NCBI GenBank assembly: GCA_020809705.1
Contig: CP085829.1
Span: 4,216,001-4,280,000 of the forward strand
Direction of reading: 5' to 3'
DNA length: 64,000 nucleotides
DNA from: Calonectria ilicicola
Lineage: Eukaryota > Ascomycota > Sordariomycetes > Hypocreales > Nectriaceae
Each line of letters starts with the position of its first letter. Position 1 is the first letter of the stretch. The position numbers were made by a program, and so were the translations under genes. A model generated the notes under the pieces. That model did not search any database. It saw only the letters and a list, made by a program, of their open reading frames with translations, and had not been told where the DNA came from. This document shows, piece by piece, positions 44,671 through 55,869 of this stretch.

Positions 44671-46485
44671 GAGATGGGCTGAATGGGGACTGGGAGACGT
44701 GTAATAATTGGCTGCAAGAGACCGAATGGTGCGCCAGATTTAATGTGATTGAGGATCGATGGAACTAGAAGAAAAGAATAGAAATAGTCTTGATGCATGC
44801 ATGTAAACCAGATCACCGTTTTGGTTACCACGTTTTTCTAAGTGGCGATTAGGTGCATGTCCCACGATGCAAGTTTGTTTATAAGCCCACGGCGAAAGCC
44901 ACTCATGCAAAGGATCACTTTTAGAAATAAATGAGTTTGATTTAATGTGGCTCTTTTTTTTTTACCTTGCATCTTTATGCCTTATTAGCTGCTCATGATG
45001 GATTGTGTATCCCGCTGTCACCTGCGAGATATTCCAAGTGCATACATCAAGGCGTACATCCTGTACTGTGAAGAGTAAGCACCAACGAGCGTGTTGTCAT
45101 GTCACTGTGGATAGAAAAGGCCAAGCCAACCTCCACGTTTCCCAGCAGCCTAAAAAGTAACGAGGGTGCCTTGGCCCAAGTTAATAGCCCCCCCGGTTCC
45201 TCCGAAGCCGACGGAGACGAGGTGAGGTGGTGTAGCACATGGCCGGAATTGGATGAGCTGACCGCCACCTTCAACGGCGGAAAAGTGGTTCATTGTAAGT
45301 ATTAATTTGGTCGAGACGACGCCATCTCGGGCTAATTTGTTCACTCGTGCATTCCGGATAGGCGGATCCCTCCCGCCTCTTTTTTTCTCTCTCTTTCTCT
45401 GACCTCTGACTTCTATGGGCGGTCAAGAAGGAGCTGTTCTGGAAGCTTGTACCATGCTGCTGCATAATGGCCCAGAGCGTAGTTCAGCCTCGCCTCGCGC
45501 GAATGGCGGCTGGAGTGGAGGATGACCTTGGGACCGGGGGTGTCGCAACAGCGGCCGGCCGGTGGGCGGGACAGGAAAGCCAGGCACCAACAATACTACA
45601 GAGAGAGAGAGAGGGTTACTCTGTCCATTGCAAAGAGCCACGCAACCAAGATGGCCGGAGTGGAGGATTGAAAACCGTGTTCTTTAAAAAAGCAAAGATA
45701 AAAAGAAGGGCAAGGCCACGCAGAGAGCTACCGACGCAGACGCAGTTGCATACATACGCAGACGCATACGCACGCGCACCTCATTGTTTCAATCCCTCAA
45801 AGTCCCCACGACGTCATCGTGTCAGGCTGCCTTTGGCCCGCACCCGCAGCTCTCGGGCAATCGTGCAGCACGCACCCTGTCGAGTCTTTTATTAATCCCG
45901 GGGCCAAGCTCGTTCCCGCTTGATCACGCCTCGCTACTCTGGGAGTCTCAGGTGCTTTTTTTCCAGTGAGTGGCTGCTCCGTCCTAGCGGCTGATAGAGT
46001 GAGAGTGAGGGGGGGGAGGGGGAGGGGGGGTCGTCATACTGGCCTACCCCTCCACAGTCCACACTAACATGCGCTATAGCGGCTCGTCCGCGTGCCCAAG
46101 AACCCAAGAACCCAAGACCGCCCAAGGAAAGAAAGCCCCGCCCCCGCCTCCAGGGATCGCCGCTACCTTTTTGCGGCAGGCGGATGGACCGGGCGCCGCC
46201 GCTCGAGCCCAAGAGCAACAAGGCGAGGGCCAGAGTCGGCCTTGGTCAAGTATAACCTGAGCCTGAACCTGACCTTGCATCTTTCATTCTTCGTATTTGA
46301 ACCTCTTGCATCTCCCTCTCCGCTACCTGAACGACATTTGCCGATATCTGAGAGAGAGCTACACACTCCTGCTCTCCTCCCTTGCGGCCCTCAAACTACC
46401 CTTCTTCAGCCTCCCCTCCACAGCGCGCGTGCACGATTGGGGGAGCTCCAGCCTCTCTCTATCGTCCACTGTCGCAATCGCAACC
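44671..46485. other. Spacer upstream of the HVA22-like gene
   Basis: Contains a short GA repeat (about 45600-45613), G-rich tracts (about 46008-46030), and from about 46280 a pyrimidine-rich leader for the next gene. No supported gene. Confidence 0.45.
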
Positions 46486-47679
46486 ATGTTCGACCTACTG
46501 CCCATGCTCCTCTCGTAAGCACCCCTCCTCCTCAACAGCGCCTTTTTTTGCGATTGCAAAAGATCAAGCAAATTACTTCTAAAATGCAACTCACTAACAT
46601 GCTGGCGACCCTTTCAACAGCTCCGTCGTCTCCTTCCTCTTCCCCATCTTCGCCTCCTACAAGGCTCTCAAGACATCCGATCCCGCTCAGCTGACGCCCT
46701 GGCTTATGTACTGGGTCGTCATCAGCTGCTTCCTCCTCGCCGAATCCTGGGTCTACTTTATCGTCTCATGGTTTGTCTGCGCCCGTTGTCCCGTGTTCTC
46801 GCTGGCTCTCAAAGCTAACGTATTTTGCCTTCTCCGTAAAACAGGGTCCCATTCTATGGCTACTTCCGACTACTCTTCCTCCTCTATCTTATCATGCCCC
46901 AGACACAAGGCGCCCGCATCCTTTATGAGGAGCAGGTCCACCCTTTCCTCGAGGAAAACGAAGCCCAGATCGATGAGCTCATCACTAGCGCCCACAACCG
47001 TGCTACGGAGGCGGGTATGGAATACCTGAAGCTCGCCATCGAGCAGTTCAAGACCAAGGTGCTCGGATTGCCCCCCTCACCCGAGCCCGCCCCTCCACCC
47101 CAGAACACGCCCCAGGGCTACACCCAAAATCTGCTGTCCCGCTTCAGTGTCCCAGCCGCTAGGTGGGCGGGCGCCTCCAACACAGGCTCCTCCAACACGG
47201 GTACCGACTTTTATAGCCTGCTCTCCAGCGCTGTGGCCGCCGTGACTAGCACGGGCGCCCCCACCAGCGGCTCCGGATCAGCGCCGGCCGCCTCCGGCTC
47301 CAGCCTTTCCAACTCGGCGACTCTGATTCCGCCCCACCTGCGCAATTCGAACGAGAAGATGTCATTCATCATCGCCCAGCGCGACCGTCTCAACATTGTC
47401 CTGTCGGCCCTCGAACGCGAGGCCCAGCAGCTGCGCGCCGGCGGCAACGATGACAACGAGGCGACGCAGAGACCCGGATCTGGAGCTTCTGGTCTATCCA
47501 AGAGCCGTAGCGAGGTCGACTTTGAGAAGATTGATGCAGAGAGCGGAGCCGAGGACGACAGTACCCTCCGGAGACGAAACGTCACTGGTGACCACGAGGA
47601 ACACAGAGCATCTGGTTCATGGATGCCGTGGGCTTGGGGGGCTCCAGAAGGAAGCACCAGCTCGGGCATGGAGAGATAG
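46486..47679 (+). CDS. TB2/DP1/HVA22 (REEP/Yop1-like) ER membrane protein
   Basis: Exons 46486-46514, 46621-46770 and 46845-47679 give 337 residues. The N-terminal 110 residues are the TB2/DP1/HVA22 domain: paired hydrophobic hairpins (SSVVSFLFPIFASYKAL, WLMYWVVISCFLLAES, YFRLLFLLYLIMPQTQGARI), with the diagnostic SYKAL, WLMYWVV and LPQTQGA-like LIMPQTQGARILYE. These hairpins shape tubular ER. The C-terminal two thirds are disordered, rich in Pro/Ser/Gly/Ala, with one helical heptad segment (SFIIAQRDRLNIVLSALERE) and an acidic end. It is longer than Yop1 (about 170 residues), so it belongs to the longer fungal HVA22-like paralogue; I give no symbol. Intron branch points (ACTAACATG, GCTAACG) are canonical. 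Confidence 0.92.
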
Positions 47680-48191
47680 AAACCTCCCCCAGGTCATTGG
47701 TACCCGTAAGGAGTTTATTCGGTTCGGTCTGGTTTGGCTAGATGTTTTCTATACCTAGGTTATGACGGCGCCCCTGCGTGGCGCTAGTATGGTGTCTTTT
47801 GGCCGGGGTTACAATTGGCCTCACATCCTTGCTCAGTGGGAAAGCTCGCATCTTTTTTTTGAGGTGTGAGTTTTATTTATGTTACAAACGGAATATATAG
47901 GTGTAGACTGGAATGGGTGTATTCGTTCCCCCCAAGAATCTGAAAATTGGGGTCATTAGGTCAACTCGACTGAATCATCATGCAAAGCTTCCAGCTCTCT
48001 TCCCATTTTATACAAACCACAGTTTCGCCCGCATGCGCCAGTTCACATGCCGCAGTTCCTAATACATTGTATCTCCCGGCCTCGGCGTGACCTTTTTTTT
48101 AGTTCCATCATATCATACACATTGTTCAGCGCTTCTATCAAAACGAGTACCTGACACGGCCAAGCTTTTGTTTTTTTTAATACCTTTACCA
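47680..48191. other. Convergent 3' spacer
   Basis: Lies between the 3' ends of the HVA22-like gene and MGM101; both 3' UTRs are expected here. No coding signal. Confidence 0.5.
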
Positions 48192-49155
48192 TTACCCTGA
48201 GACATTTGATACCTTGTATGGGAAGGGCAACACCAATTCCTCGGTCTTCTTGTAGTGCCAACGGCGCTTCTTCTTGGTGGTGGCGTTTTCCACCCATTGA
48301 CTGGTGATGAAGTGCTTGGAGTACCACTGGATGAACCTGGGGTCCCAGAGCTCTGAAGAAATGCCCAGGTCTTTGCAGCAACGCATCAGCGCGTTAGACT
48401 TGCAGCCCTCGACGGCGGTGGGGATAGTTTCAGGGCCGAAAAAGTTGTTTACGCCCTGGGCTTGGGAAACAAAGCTAGATTTCACACGCGAGTTAGATTG
48501 GGGAAACAAGGTTGGGCGGGCGCAGGGGATCAACATACCATCCATTGACAATCAGAGCATACTCGCGCGTCACAATCGACGTCCCGACGACAGCCTCGCC
48601 CCGCGGCACAACTCCCCAGCCCATAGGGCCGAACGCCTCGTTCAGCTTGCGTCGATACTTGATCTCCGTCATGTAGATAATACCATCGGGCTTGACCATG
48701 ATGTCATTCAGATTCACGGGCTCGGTCAGGATCTTAAACTGCTCGGCCGTGACCGGGCTCGTTCCCAGGCCATGGTAGCTCTTTTCCCAGTTGATGTCGT
48801 CGAGGGGCTTGGCCGAGCTCTCTTTTAACGGCGGCGGGGCGGCAGGCGTCCAGATCAAATATGGGGGGATTGTGGTCGCAGGTGGGTGAGGCGCCGCCGG
48901 CTTCAGTGTAGACATCTTGGGAGGTACAGGAGCCCTGGCCTTTGGCACTGCGAGTTTCTCCTTTATGGTGGACGGGGAAGGCTTTGCGGGAACGGCCTTC
49001 TTGATGGTCGTTGTTGTGGCTGTCGTCGACTCGGCTGCCGGGGCTGCTGCTGTTGCTTCGCTAGAAGCGAACCGCACGAGCGAAGCGGCAATTGGTCGGC
49101 CGCCGGCGAGGCGGTGTCTGGGAGCCGCAGCAAAGGCCCGGCGCGAGGCGAACAT
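48192..49155 (-). CDS. MGM101: Mitochondrial genome maintenance protein MGM101
   Basis: Exons 49155-48539 and 48474-48192 give 299 residues. Residues 1-30 are Arg/Ala-rich without acidic residues (MFASRRAFAAAPRHRL), a mitochondrial presequence. A Pro/Ala/Thr-rich linker leads to the conserved core from about residue 120: DINWEKSYHGLGTSPVTAEQ, DIMVKPDGIIYMTEIKYRR, FGPMGWGVVPRGE, and in exon 2 AVEGCKSNALMRCCKDLGI, SELWDPRFIQWY and the C-terminal TKKKRRWHYK. These are the signatures of MGM101, a Rad52-like single-strand annealing protein of mitochondrial nucleoids needed for mtDNA repair and maintenance. The single intron lies within the core with GTATGT donor and CTAAC branch site. The protein is intact and of usual length. 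Confidence 0.96.
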
Positions 49156-49592
49156 GACGATGGCGGGCGTGAGGGGACGGTGAACGAGGATGTCACACGA
49201 TGTCGAGAATCACAGCAAAGCGGGCTGGCGATGGATAATTTCTGACGAAATGGAGCTGGCGTTTATCCGTGGCCCGGGCACCAACGTACAGTGTTTATAC
49301 AGTGTTGATTTGATAAAAACAACCAACATGTTGAGAACCGAATACGACCTTGTTTGTTTGTTTGTTTTACATGGCTGTTTACATAATTCCATCCTCGTTT
49401 TGCTTTTATCACACTGTTGAAACATTGTCAAATCTTGACGTGTCCGACACAGCTAGCTGTTCAAGTGAAGCTCTTATTCCATATACACAGATGTGCAGAG
49501 TGAAGAATTCAATTGCCCGTAATCTTACAAAAAAGTCCTCCTTCCCAGTTCTGATATTACATATAATACAGTTTCCAGCCTCATTTAGGACA
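49156..49592. other. Spacer between MGM101 and COA4 (both minus strand)
   Basis: Holds the MGM101 promoter and leader and the COA4 3' end. Nothing else recognised. Confidence 0.5.
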
Positions 49593-50237
49593 TTATTTGT
49601 CTGCATCTTTGGTGGAGGTTCGCTGGTCGTTGTTGTGAGCTTTCCAGCACTGTCTGAAAGCCGTCATCTAGCACACTGTCAGTTCCACCCAACGAAGCAG
49701 CTAGAGCTGGGCAGCAGCTCCAATTGAACGATATTCATGCGAAAAAGCCAAAGAGAAAATCATTGCGCATTAATTTAAATAGACTTACTTCTTCGGCGCA
49801 AGCTCGCCAATCATGTTTCTCCCAGTAGCAATCCGTCATCTTGGCGTTTTCCTCTGTTGAAACATGCTTAGCAAATCCACCCTTCCCCAACAGAGACAAC
49901 GTCAGCCGTAGAAACATCACCACCAGCCTTGGATGCTTGCAGGATTATACACCGTAAACAATCATCGAAACAAGGATTTAGAGGTATATGCTCCTCTAGG
50001 CCATATTGTCTCCTTTGGCTCCATTTGGGGAGCGCCACTCACCTGCGCATCCAGTGCTGAAGATCCGCTTGTCCCTGCAGAAAAGTCCTCGGCTTAGTGG
50101 CTGTGACTCCTCCCAACGGCCAGACCAAAGAATCCAGCGCATATCGACGGAGAATCGGAGACTTACCACTCGTCTAGCTCGTCGTCTTCCTCCGCAGCCG
50201 CAGCCGCCTTCTTTGCGTCGCTTTCCTCCTTGGCCAT
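49593..50237 (-). CDS. COA4: Cytochrome c oxidase assembly factor 4, twin Cx9C-type (COA4)
   Basis: Four small exons: 50237-50167, 50074-50043, 49853-49789 and 49667-49593, giving 80 residues. No single exon exceeds 25 codons, so the gene is invisible to simple frame scans. The acidic start AKEESDAKKAAAAAEEDDEL is followed by DEWDKRIFSTGC and then four cysteines spaced exactly nine residues apart: GC-AEENAKMTD-C-YWEKHDWRA-C-AEEMTAFRQ-C-W. This C-x9-C-x9-C-x9-C ladder with DWR in the middle and D(E/P)(L/W)D before it matches COA4 (human COA4/CHCHD8, yeast Cmc3). That all three exon junctions fall so that the spacing is exactly nine is strong support for the splice model. The product is an intermembrane-space protein imported by the Mia40 relay and needed for complex IV assembly. 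It is divergent from BPL1, 177 bp away. Confidence 0.9.
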
Positions 50238-50414
50238 TTTCTCTTTTTTTTTAATCGGTATACCGCGGTTCCTGTTCGTCTCGCTGGTTTTGAACAGAGG
50301 GGAAAGTGGTGTGAGAAGAGGGAAAATCGGCCAAGGCGATATTAGACGAGCGAACAGATCAAGTGACGCCCAAGTTTCTTCGAACCACATCCGGAAACTC
50401 TCAAGCCGAAAGCC
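50238..50414. promoter_or_regulatory. Shared promoter region of COA4 and BPL1
   Basis: Only 177 bp separate the two ATGs of the divergent genes, so both core promoters and leaders must lie here. A T9 tract (near 50245) is the only visible landmark. Co-regulation is possible but not shown. Confidence 0.55.
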
Positions 50415-52663
50415 ATGGCGCCCAGCAGGCTCAATGTTCTCGTCTACACAGGTTAATATTTCCCCAATGCCTTGATTGGCGCATTGTCCTGTCTTTGTGC
50501 TCCTGTTGCTCACTCTTTTTCCCCGCTACGAAAAGGCGTCGGCACAACGGTTGAATCAGTCCGCCACTGCATCTGGACTCTGCGCCGCTTGCTGTCGCCA
50601 AACTACGCCGTCATCCCAATCACTGACACGGTCCTGCTCAAGGAGCCGTGGCCGGCCACATGCGCGCTGCTCGTGTTCCCCGGCGGCGCCGATCTCGGCT
50701 ACTGCCAGGCCCTCAACGGCGAGGGGAACCGCCGCATCAGCGACTTTGTGCGCCGCGGCGGCGCATACCTGGGCTTCTGCGCCGGCGGCTACTACGGCAG
50801 CGCGAGGTGCGAGTTTGAGGTTGGCAACAAGATGCTCGAGGTCATTGGCAGCAGGGAGCTCGGCTTCTTCCCGGGGACCTGCCGGGGGGGCGCCTTCAAG
50901 GGCTTCGAGTACCGCAGCGAAAAGGGCGCCAGGGCTGTGCGGTTGAAGATTCACAAGGAGGCCTTTGGCGAGGAAGTGCCAGCCGAGACCATTAGCTACT
51001 ACAACGGTGGTGGTATCTTTGTTGATGCTGCCTCGGCTAAGAGCAACAAGGTCGAGGTTCTAGCTAGCTACGAAGATGAGACTGACGTTGATGGCGGAGA
51101 CGGCAAGGCCGCCGTTATTGCATGCACTATTGGAAGTGGAAAAGCGCTCTTGACGGGACCTCATCCCGAGTAAGTCTGTCTCTTTGATTCACCGAAGCTC
51201 GAAGCACTGACACCTTCCAGGTTTGCGGCCGTCAACTTGCACCCGCAGCCCAACATCCCAGACTACGCTGAATTGATCGGCACACTCTCAGACAATGACA
51301 AGTCTCGTGTCGATTTCTTCAAAGCATGCCTCTCCAAAATCGGCCTTGAAGTCAGTAACAATGATTCTGGCGTCCCGTCGCTCTCGCGCCTCCACATCTC
51401 CTCCTTGGAAGAGACTGGAGTGTCGGAGCTCCTTACTTCGTGGTCCGATATTATTGAGAAAGAGGACGGCGAAGAGTGGATCAGGAGCGAGGGCGATACG
51501 TTTCACATTCAGAATGAAGATACCATCTGGAACGTCGAAGCACTGCAGCAGAATCTGCCTCAAACGACTCAACCTGATGACAGCGCCAACGGCATCACTG
51601 ACTACAGCAAAATTATCAAGAAGATTATACCCCACGAAAAGGGGCCTCCTCACCCCAAGTTAACCCCGCAGTTCAATCATGGCCTGTACTTTTCAAGCTT
51701 GCGACGCTATCAGCAAATTGAGCCTCAAGCGACCGAATGGGGCAATCTGCTCATGTACGGAGAGGTGCTGACTAGTACAAACACCATTTTGGAAAAGTGC
51801 GTCACCGAGCACAGAACACTATTTGTGTGAGTAACTAACACTGTATAGGAATCCCAAAATCTTGTCCACACTTCCTGCTGGATTCACAGTCGCAGCTACT
51901 ACTCAAGTCGCTGGCAGAGGTCGTGGATCCAACGTTTGGGTGTCTCCTGCTGGGTGCCTCATCTTCTCCACAGTCATCAACCACCCTGCGCATCTAGCTG
52001 TGAACCGTCCCATTGTCTTTATCCAGTACATTGCCGCCATCGCCATTGTTGAGGCAGTGCAGTCGTACGACCGTGGATATGAAAACATCCCGATCAAGCT
52101 AAAGTGGCCCAATGACATATGTCAGTTCGCCCCTCTATTCTACGGATAAACTCATCTAATCCTTGATAATAGACGCCTTGGACCCTACCAAGTCAGGAGA
52201 TAAACCTTCATATGCCAAGATTGGAGGTATCCTCTCGCAGTGTAACTACTCCAACGGCTCATACCAAATCATCCTTGGCATCGGCGTCAACACTAACAAC
52301 CCCCGTCCCACCATCTCCATCTCTGATCTCCTCCCGAAGGGCGTCCCAGAGCTCCACCTTGAGACTTTGCTAGCCCGCATCCTCACCCGTCTCGAAGTCA
52401 TTCATCAGCAGTTCCTCCGCGAAGGCTTCTCCCGTGACCTGGAGAGCAGATACTACCGCCACTGGTTGCACACAGGCCAGGCCGTCACACTCGAGGCTGA
52501 GGGCGGCGTCAAGGCCAGGGTGTTGGGAATCACGACTGATTGGGGCATGTTGCGCGCCGAAGAGGTGGACTCATGCGGCCGGGGAACAGGCAAAATCTGG
52601 ACATTGCAGAGTGACGAGAATAGCTTTGACTACTGGAAGGGTCTGGTGAGGAGAAAGACGTAA
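50415..52663 (+). CDS. BPL1: Biotin-protein ligase (holocarboxylase synthetase)
   Basis: Exons 50415-50451, 50536-51169, 51221-51796, 51849-52120 and 52173-52663 give 669 residues. N-terminal half: a class-I glutamine-amidotransferase-like domain typical of eukaryotic BPL, with VFPGGADLGYC, GGAYLGFCAGGYYGSA and the ISYYNGGGIF segment. C-terminal half: the biotin/lipoate ligase catalytic domain, with the biotinyl-AMP loop QVAGRGRGSNVW near residue 437, SPAGCLIFSTV, the LKWPNDI strand and KIGGILSQ, then ILGIGVNTNNPRPT, and a final BPL_C barrel (AVTLEAEGGVKARVLGIT). The enzyme charges biotin with ATP and attaches it to acetyl-CoA and pyruvate carboxylases. All introns are 51-84 nt. The start MAPSRLNVLVYTG fits the known N-terminus. 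The gene is intact. Confidence 0.96.
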
Positions 52664-53012
52664 AAAAAGAAAAGGTGTGATTTAGCCCAAAAGAGAACAA
52701 AAATTATTGTGTTTGTCTTTATTTGGTTTGCGCACCTAAAGTAGATCATTCATTACACAGCCCTGTAGTCGGAAGCGCAAACACCTAAACAAACTCATCA
52801 CACCTGACCACCAATGAAGGACACACATTCATACAATGATTCAACGGATTTTAACGGCTCGTATGGGGACAAAGTATAACAACCAAGCTCTGTTTTTACT
52901 GAGGATTGAGAACAGCACAATCCTTCTTTCTTCAACTCAGCTCTAGCGTTATTGAAGCCGTCTCTCCTCATATCTTGCGTACGCCTTACGCCCCCATTTT
53001 TGGGGTCAACCC
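52664..53012. other. Spacer between BPL1 and the membrane protein gene
   Basis: 3' UTR of BPL1 followed by promoter of the next plus-strand gene. No further feature recognised. Confidence 0.45.
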
Positions 53013-54245
53013 ATGATCCCTTTGCTACTATTATCTTCAAATCCTTTTGGAAAGATCTCACACTTAACCATGTTGCCCATCTATTTCCTGGCCTGCGTCC
53101 AGATGGTCGCTGGCAGAGTTATTCACACTACATCAGGTCCCTCACCGGATAAAGAGAAGTCGATCGACCAGGAGTACACGGCGACACAGGATCCTTTAGA
53201 AGACTCCGGCCATACACACAAGGACTTCCTCTTTGGTCATGAACACGCGAAACGATCACAGTCACAAGTAGTTGTCAAACGGGTTGATTATTTGTCCATA
53301 ACCGACACTCCAGCCCATCGCATAAATGGCGACATTCCGCTCGATACCAGAGAGTTTGAGTTCAGTCGCGAAATGTCGACAAAGGATTTATACTCTTCGG
53401 AGACGCCCTTGACTAATGTTTTGAGCATTCTCCCAGTCTTTGAGACGAGTCTGCCACATAGAACAAAGACTTTGACTCTAACACGCACAAAGACGGCCCC
53501 AACCACCACACGACCCATATCCAGTGCATCAAAAGTACCTACAACTGTCATTACGTATCATTCATCTTCATTAACGACTAAATCCAAGGCTACATCCGTC
53601 ATCGCATCCGAGACTACACTCGAGACTTCGCTCAGGACTACACCCAAGATTACATCTCCACCCACCGCGCTACCGAAGACAGCGGCCTCAACGATGGCCC
53701 CAGACCTAGAATCAGACTCCGACACCGCCTCAGACTCTCTCACGGGAGGTGAAATCTCGGGAATTGTTTTTGGAGTAATTTCCATCTTCATTGTCGCTTG
53801 TATTTTCACACTCTCCTGTAACCGGTTTGTTGCCCGATACAAAAAGCCCAATCGCCCAAAACCTCTAAACGTCAACTTGAAAGGGTTCCCATACCCGCAG
53901 CCTCGCCTGGAGCAGTCGTACTCCATCCTTCCGATGCCGCAAGAGAGCGTGAGCAAGACGATGCCGCAAGCCAACTCTCACACGAAAGCTTCTGGCCAAA
54001 GGTCCGCCGGTGAGCAGCATCACCACCGGGTCAGTTACACGCAGGCAACAGGGCAATACCCTGCCACCACGCGCTACGAAGTAACACGGCATGATGAATC
54101 GCGTGTCACTAATGACGAAACCTTGGTGTTTGACACGATTGAGCCACAGAAGAACAATGGGCTTCACAGAAGCATGTCGGGGTATTCGTCAAGCGTATAC
54201 AGCCAGGATGAAAATGTGAGGAATGGCAAGCCTGGTTGGATATAA
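53013..54245 (+). CDS. Single-pass membrane protein with Ser/Thr-rich ectodomain
   Basis: One exon. Two starts are possible: ATG at 53013 (410 residues) or ATG at 53070 (391 residues); the second gives a compact signal peptide MLPIYFLACVQMVAGRV, the first a longer one. The ectodomain is Thr/Ser/Pro-rich from about residue 120 on (counted from 53070), a likely O-mannosylated stalk. A single transmembrane helix follows at about residues 227-250 (GEISGIVFGVISIFIVACIF), with GxxxG-like spacing and a basic stop-transfer (RYKKPNRPK). The cytoplasmic tail of about 140 residues has several Tyr (YSILPMP, SGYSSSVYS). The design is that of Mid2/WSC-type wall-stress sensors, but no WSC or Cys-rich head domain is present, so only the topology is claimed. 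I do not recognise the family. Confidence 0.75.
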   Translation: MIPLLLLSSNPFGKISHLTMLPIYFLACVQMVAGRVIHTTSGPSPDKEKSIDQEYTATQDPLEDSGHTHKDFLFGHEHAKRSQSQVVVKRVDYLSITDTPAHRINGDIPLDTREFEFSREMSTKDLYSSETPLTNVLSILPVFETSLPHRTKTLTLTRTKTAPTTTRPISSASKVPTTVITYHSSSLTTKSKATSVIASETTLETSLRTTPKITSPPTALPKTAASTMAPDLESDSDTASDSLTGGEISGIVFGVISIFIVACIFTLSCNRFVARYKKPNRPKPLNVNLKGFPYPQPRLEQSYSILPMPQESVSKTMPQANSHTKASGQRSAGEQHHHRVSYTQATGQYPATTRYEVTRHDESRVTNDETLVFDTIEPQKNNGLHRSMSGYSSSVYSQDENVRNGKPGWI

Positions 54246-54454
54246 AGTTTTTCATTTTTGAGAGGTGTTGGAATTCGTGATGAAAACCGTTTGGATGATG
54301 AGTCTAATCTAAAGAGTCTGGCCAATGTGGTGTTGAACATCTTTGACCATCCAGTTGAGCGCTGCAGAGCAAGCACTTGGCCCAACAGAGGAGGAAATAA
54401 TATCGAGATCTTAGATAAAATAGGTAAACAGAGATATAGATGATGCTAATTCAG
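54246..54454. other. 3' spacer
   Basis: 3' UTR of the membrane protein gene. No other feature. Confidence 0.4.
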
Positions 54455-54720
54455 GATAATGATTATGAGTTCTGCTGTGCGCACACATATATTTTGCTAA
54501 GCGTAAGTATGAAGATATTTAACCATAATTAGTCTGGGGAAATTCTTAAAGGTAGTTTTAAAATAAACAAATTTATCCATAATGAATAAGCTTTTATATT
54601 TGTTATACATAAATTATTTATTTCTAAGACTTCTTATTTAAGACTTTTCTGGAATAGTGATAGTTATGTGTGCACCTAGCAAAGTGTATGCGTGCGCATA
54701 GGAAGACTCATAATTATTCC
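54455..54720. mobile_element. AT-rich imperfect inverted repeat, MITE-like
   Basis: The left arm (about 54455-54505) starts GGATAATGATTATGAGT and has GTGCGCACACATATATTTTG; the right arm (about 54668-54720), read on the other strand, starts GGAATAATTATGAGTC and has ATGCGCACGCATACACTTTG. The arms match at roughly three quarters of positions over about 50 bp and flank an A/T-rich core of about 160 bp that has its own weak inverted repeats and no coding potential. Such structure fits a decayed non-autonomous DNA element or a palindromic 3' structure. I cannot see a clear target-site duplication. Confidence 0.45.
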
Positions 54721-55337
54721 TTTCTCTCAGATATACGGATCAAGTCCGAGCCTTGTGCTAGTTTCCCAAGAAACACCTGTGGATACAATGATTCGAATCG
54801 TTATTCATCAGCTCGCTAGAATATACTGGAGGGGCAGTTTACACCAAACCAGCGAAAATCCAAGGTGATACTCATAAGATAGGCATATCATTTTTTATTT
54901 TTTTTAACATCATGGCATATCATACTGCTTCTAGAACAGAGTAAAAGACCCTACGATGAACCACCTCCCAATCATCATCTTGATATGGTACATTGTATTA
55001 AAACATAACTTGGGTCGTCTTTTGTTTTTTCGTCTAGAACCAACCTCCAGCGGCTCATCACGCCCCCAGATATCCCATAAACGCCGTGCCATGCTGCAGT
55101 CGAGTGAAGATGTACATGTATACATGGAGGCATGCGCCTGCCCACACAGAAGCCCTAAACCCGCTCCCTCTCCCGTTAGCCCAGGGCACGCAAAGCCTGG
55201 CTTGGGCATGGTTTGGTCCAATATGATGTGTTGCCGCGCCGCCCTGGGCCAAATATCGTACAGTCGGTTCGGTTCTGTGTCGTCAGGGCCCTCCGCCCAC
55301 CGGTATTACCGCTCGCAGATGCCGCTAAGCTTGTCGC
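54721..55337. other. 3' spacer of PAM16
   Basis: Lies beyond the stop of the minus-strand PAM16 gene and includes its 3' UTR. A T12-ish tract near 54893-54905 is visible. No gene recognised. Confidence 0.45.
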
Positions 55338-55869
55338 TCACCGGTCCTTATAAACCTTGGGCTTCCACCCGTCTTTGGCTTCGGCCTCGGCTTCGACTTT
55401 TTCTCGAATGGGGCCGATCTCACGCTCGAATCGCTCCTTTGCTCTTACAATCTTGCTCTGAAGGTAGAAACTGCCGCCCTTCTCTGGGTTGTTGGCGTCA
55501 AACAGACGCTTGTAACGGTCGAGAACTTCCTCCATGTTGGCCTTGCCACCTGCTGGGGGCTTGACATTGAGAATCTTGCATGCCTCGTCGAGGGTCATGC
55601 CGGAGGCGAATGAACCGCCAGTGGTGTTACCCAGCTTGGCCTGCGCACGCTGGTATTGCGAAGCGGCCTGGGCCTGCTTGTATGCGGCCACAAAGGAACG
55701 GCCGAGGATTCGGGAGCCTGTGAGGAAGGCTGTGATGACGAATTTGTGCGCCTAGCAGAAAAAGGTCAGCATGCTCAACAAGACGGAGAAAGTTGAGGGT
55801 ATTCGGAGAGGTTCGGAGAGGGCAAAAGAAGTTGTGAATTGCGGCAAAGACGGAGATGGCGCATACCAT
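55338..55869 (-). CDS. PAM16: Presequence translocase motor subunit PAM16 (TIM16)
   Basis: Exon 1 is only the ATG (55869-55867); GTATGC follows directly and a 115-nt intron ends TTTTTCTGCTAG; exon 2 is 55751-55338. Total 138 residues. The N-terminus AHKFVITAFLTGSRILGRSF and the YKQAQA stretch are the membrane-associated part. The degenerate J domain follows: MTLDEACKILNVK, MEEVLDRYKRLFDANNPEKG, GSFYLQSKIVRAKERFE. Where a true J protein has HPD, this has DANN, as expected of Pam16, which inhibits Pam18's stimulation of mtHsp70. It acts on the matrix side of the TIM23 channel. The charged C-terminus (REKVEAEAEAKDGWKPK) is usual. Length and motifs are normal; intact gene. Confidence 0.95.

Noticed and set aside
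54780..54805. tRNA-like T-loop sequence (GATTCGAATCG)
   Set aside because: No matching acceptor, D- or anticodon stems on either strand.
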